64,000 bases of DNA. Origin: Bradyrhizobium frederickii (lineage in GTDB: Bacteria; Pseudomonadota; Alphaproteobacteria; Rhizobiales; Xanthobacteraceae). Positions 63,104 to 64,000 of the stretch are shown piece after piece. The position numbers and the translations under genes are program-made. The DNA lies in the NCBI RefSeq assembly GCF_004570865.1, contig NZ_SPQS01000006.1:310001-374000 (forward strand). The letters run 5' to 3'. Each line of letters begins with the position of its first letter. Within the stretch, counting starts at the first letter, position 1. The notes beneath the pieces are model-generated. The model saw only the letters and a list, made by a program, of their open reading frames with translations. It had not been told where the DNA came from and ran no database searches.

Positions 63104-63778
63104 ATGACCTCCCCTCACACCATCGTCTTCGATCTCGACGGCACGCTTGTGGATACGGCGCCCGACCTGATCACAGCGCTGAACTACGTGCTCGACCGCG
63201 AAGGGCTGCCGCCGGTGCCGATGGCCTCGGCCCGCAACATGATCGGCGCCGGCGCCCGCAAGCTGATCGAGCGGGGGCTGGAAGCGGAGGGCCGCGCCGT
63301 CACCCCCGCCGACATGGACCGGATGACCGCCGATTTCATCGCCTATTATGCCGATCATATCGCGGTCGAATCCCGCCCCTTCGAGGGGCTCGAGGCCGCG
63401 CTCGACCAGTTTTCGGCTCAAGGCCATCGCCTCGCGGTCTGCACCAACAAGCTGGAATGGCTGTCCAAGCGGCTGCTGGACCAGCTCGACCTCAGCCGCC
63501 GCTTCGCGGCGATCTGCGGCGCCGACACTTTTGGCGTCCAGAAGCCCGATCCGACCATCTTCCGGGAAACGGTGGCGCGGGCCGGCGGCGCGGTCAAAGC
63601 CAGCATCATGGTCGGCGATGCCGGAACCGATGTCGGGGTGGCCCGGCGGGCCGGGGTGCCCGTGATCGGGGTCAGCTTCGGCTACACCGACGTGCCGATT
63701 GCCGAGCTGAAGCCGGACCGGCTGATCCATCACATGCGCGACCTGCCGGCTGCCGCCAGCAGCCTGATGACCACGTAG
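63104..63778 (+). CDS. gph: phosphoglycolate phosphatase-like HAD hydrolase
   Basis: HAD-superfamily phosphatase of 224 residues expected to dephosphorylate 2-phosphoglycolate. Motif I is DLDGTLVDTAPDL (Asp nucleophile near residue 10), motif II CTNKLEWLS, motif III lysine in VQKPDP, and motif IV MVGDAGTDVGVARRAG. ATG at 63104 is used; upstream in-frame codons reach into rpiA territory. Divergent from rpiA, with about 160 bases between starts. Confidence 0.9.
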   Translation: MTSPHTIVFDLDGTLVDTAPDLITALNYVLDREGLPPVPMASARNMIGAGARKLIERGLEAEGRAVTPADMDRMTADFIAYYADHIAVESRPFEGLEAALDQFSAQGHRLAVCTNKLEWLSKRLLDQLDLSRRFAAICGADTFGVQKPDPTIFRETVARAGGAVKASIMVGDAGTDVGVARRAGVPVIGVSFGYTDVPIAELKPDRLIHHMRDLPAAASSLMTT

Positions 63779-63935
63779 CGCCGCCAGCCCCCTGAAATAA
63801 CTAGCTTATTGCGCGCGGCTGCGCATTAACCATTCATTGACTATGCGCCACCCGCCGGTTGCCTGCCCCAAACGACGCTCCTAAGGTCCCTGCGGGGCTT
63901 GTGTGGCGGTTCGTCGCAGTCGAAGTGGATGGGTC

Positions 63936-64000
63936 ATGCGTCGTGTCAGCGCGGTTGCGTTAGCGGGAGCAGGTCTGTTGGGAGCGGCAAGCCTTGGCGG
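63936..64000 (+). CDS. exported protein, 3'-truncated by the window edge
   Basis: Only the first 21 codons are present: MRRVSAVALAGAGLLGAASLG, a typical signal-peptide start. The product cannot be identified. A sequence TTAA-N7-TTGA about 95 bases upstream (63826-63840) is close to a CtrA binding site (TTAA-N7-TTAA), which hints at a cell-envelope or cell-cycle role, but it is not decisive. Confidence 0.5.
   Translation, partial: MRRVSAVALAGAGLLGAASLG

Noticed and set aside
63826..63840. CtrA binding site
   Set aside because: TTAA-N7-TTGA has one mismatch, and a single half-consensus is common. Kept only as a hint in the feature text.

Overview
This 64 kb stretch is GC-rich chromosomal sequence from an alphaproteobacterium, most probably Bradyrhizobium or a close Nitrobacteraceae relative. 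Four things point there: a very-long-chain fatty acid/lipid A cluster (acpXL-fabZXL-fabF2XL-fabF1XL-lpxXL), an Irr-type iron box, an alphaproteobacterial LexA box (GTTC-N7-GTTC), and at least nine intergenic palindromic repeats. I see no rRNA, tRNA, CRISPR array, insertion sequence, phage or integrated element.

Layout. 0-11 kb: the end of a three-haem cytochrome c; an extradiol-type dioxygenase behind a perfect GntR-like operator; a solitary HerA-family ATPase; a TonB siderophore receptor/PepSY operon; and a P2-type ATPase with a small membrane partner. 11-20 kb: two hypothetical proteins, the lipid A VLCFA cluster, and a tight rhodanese-aminotransferase-polyamine-binding protein operon. 20-33 kb: two tandem kup genes, motA-motB, plsY, an RraA-like protein, pssA-psd with an Atm1-like ABC exporter, and a LOG-family protein. 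33-41 kb: VOC protein, cimA, a cysS/37-residue membrane peptide/acetyltransferase operon and several envelope proteins. 41-46 kb: a five-gene aa3-type cytochrome oxidase cluster. 46-54 kb: aroG-dgkA-nadE, a hydrolase, and a TerB/TerC-like operon. 54-64 kb: a more accessory-looking region with a zinc-ribbon cobalamin-binding protein, a glutamine amidotransferase/glutamate-cysteine-ligase-like pair, a small coiled-coil gene under a LexA-type promoter, a bicupin, then gor, rpiA and gph.

Most genes are ordinary housekeeping functions: phospholipids (plsY, pssA, psd, dgkA), lipid A, amino acids (cimA, class II DAHP synthase), NAD, redox balance and respiration. The observations most worth following up are the LexA-type promoter on an uncharacterised gene at 58.3-58.7 kb, the CarH-like cobalamin-binding protein without a DNA-binding domain at 54.7-55.5 kb, a cysteine-free ketosynthase homologue in the VLCFA cluster, a polyamine-binding protein whose C terminus is encoded by a palindromic repeat, and a pair of mutually exclusive hairpins at 11.4 kb. 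No wholly new multi-gene system could be demonstrated from sequence alone.
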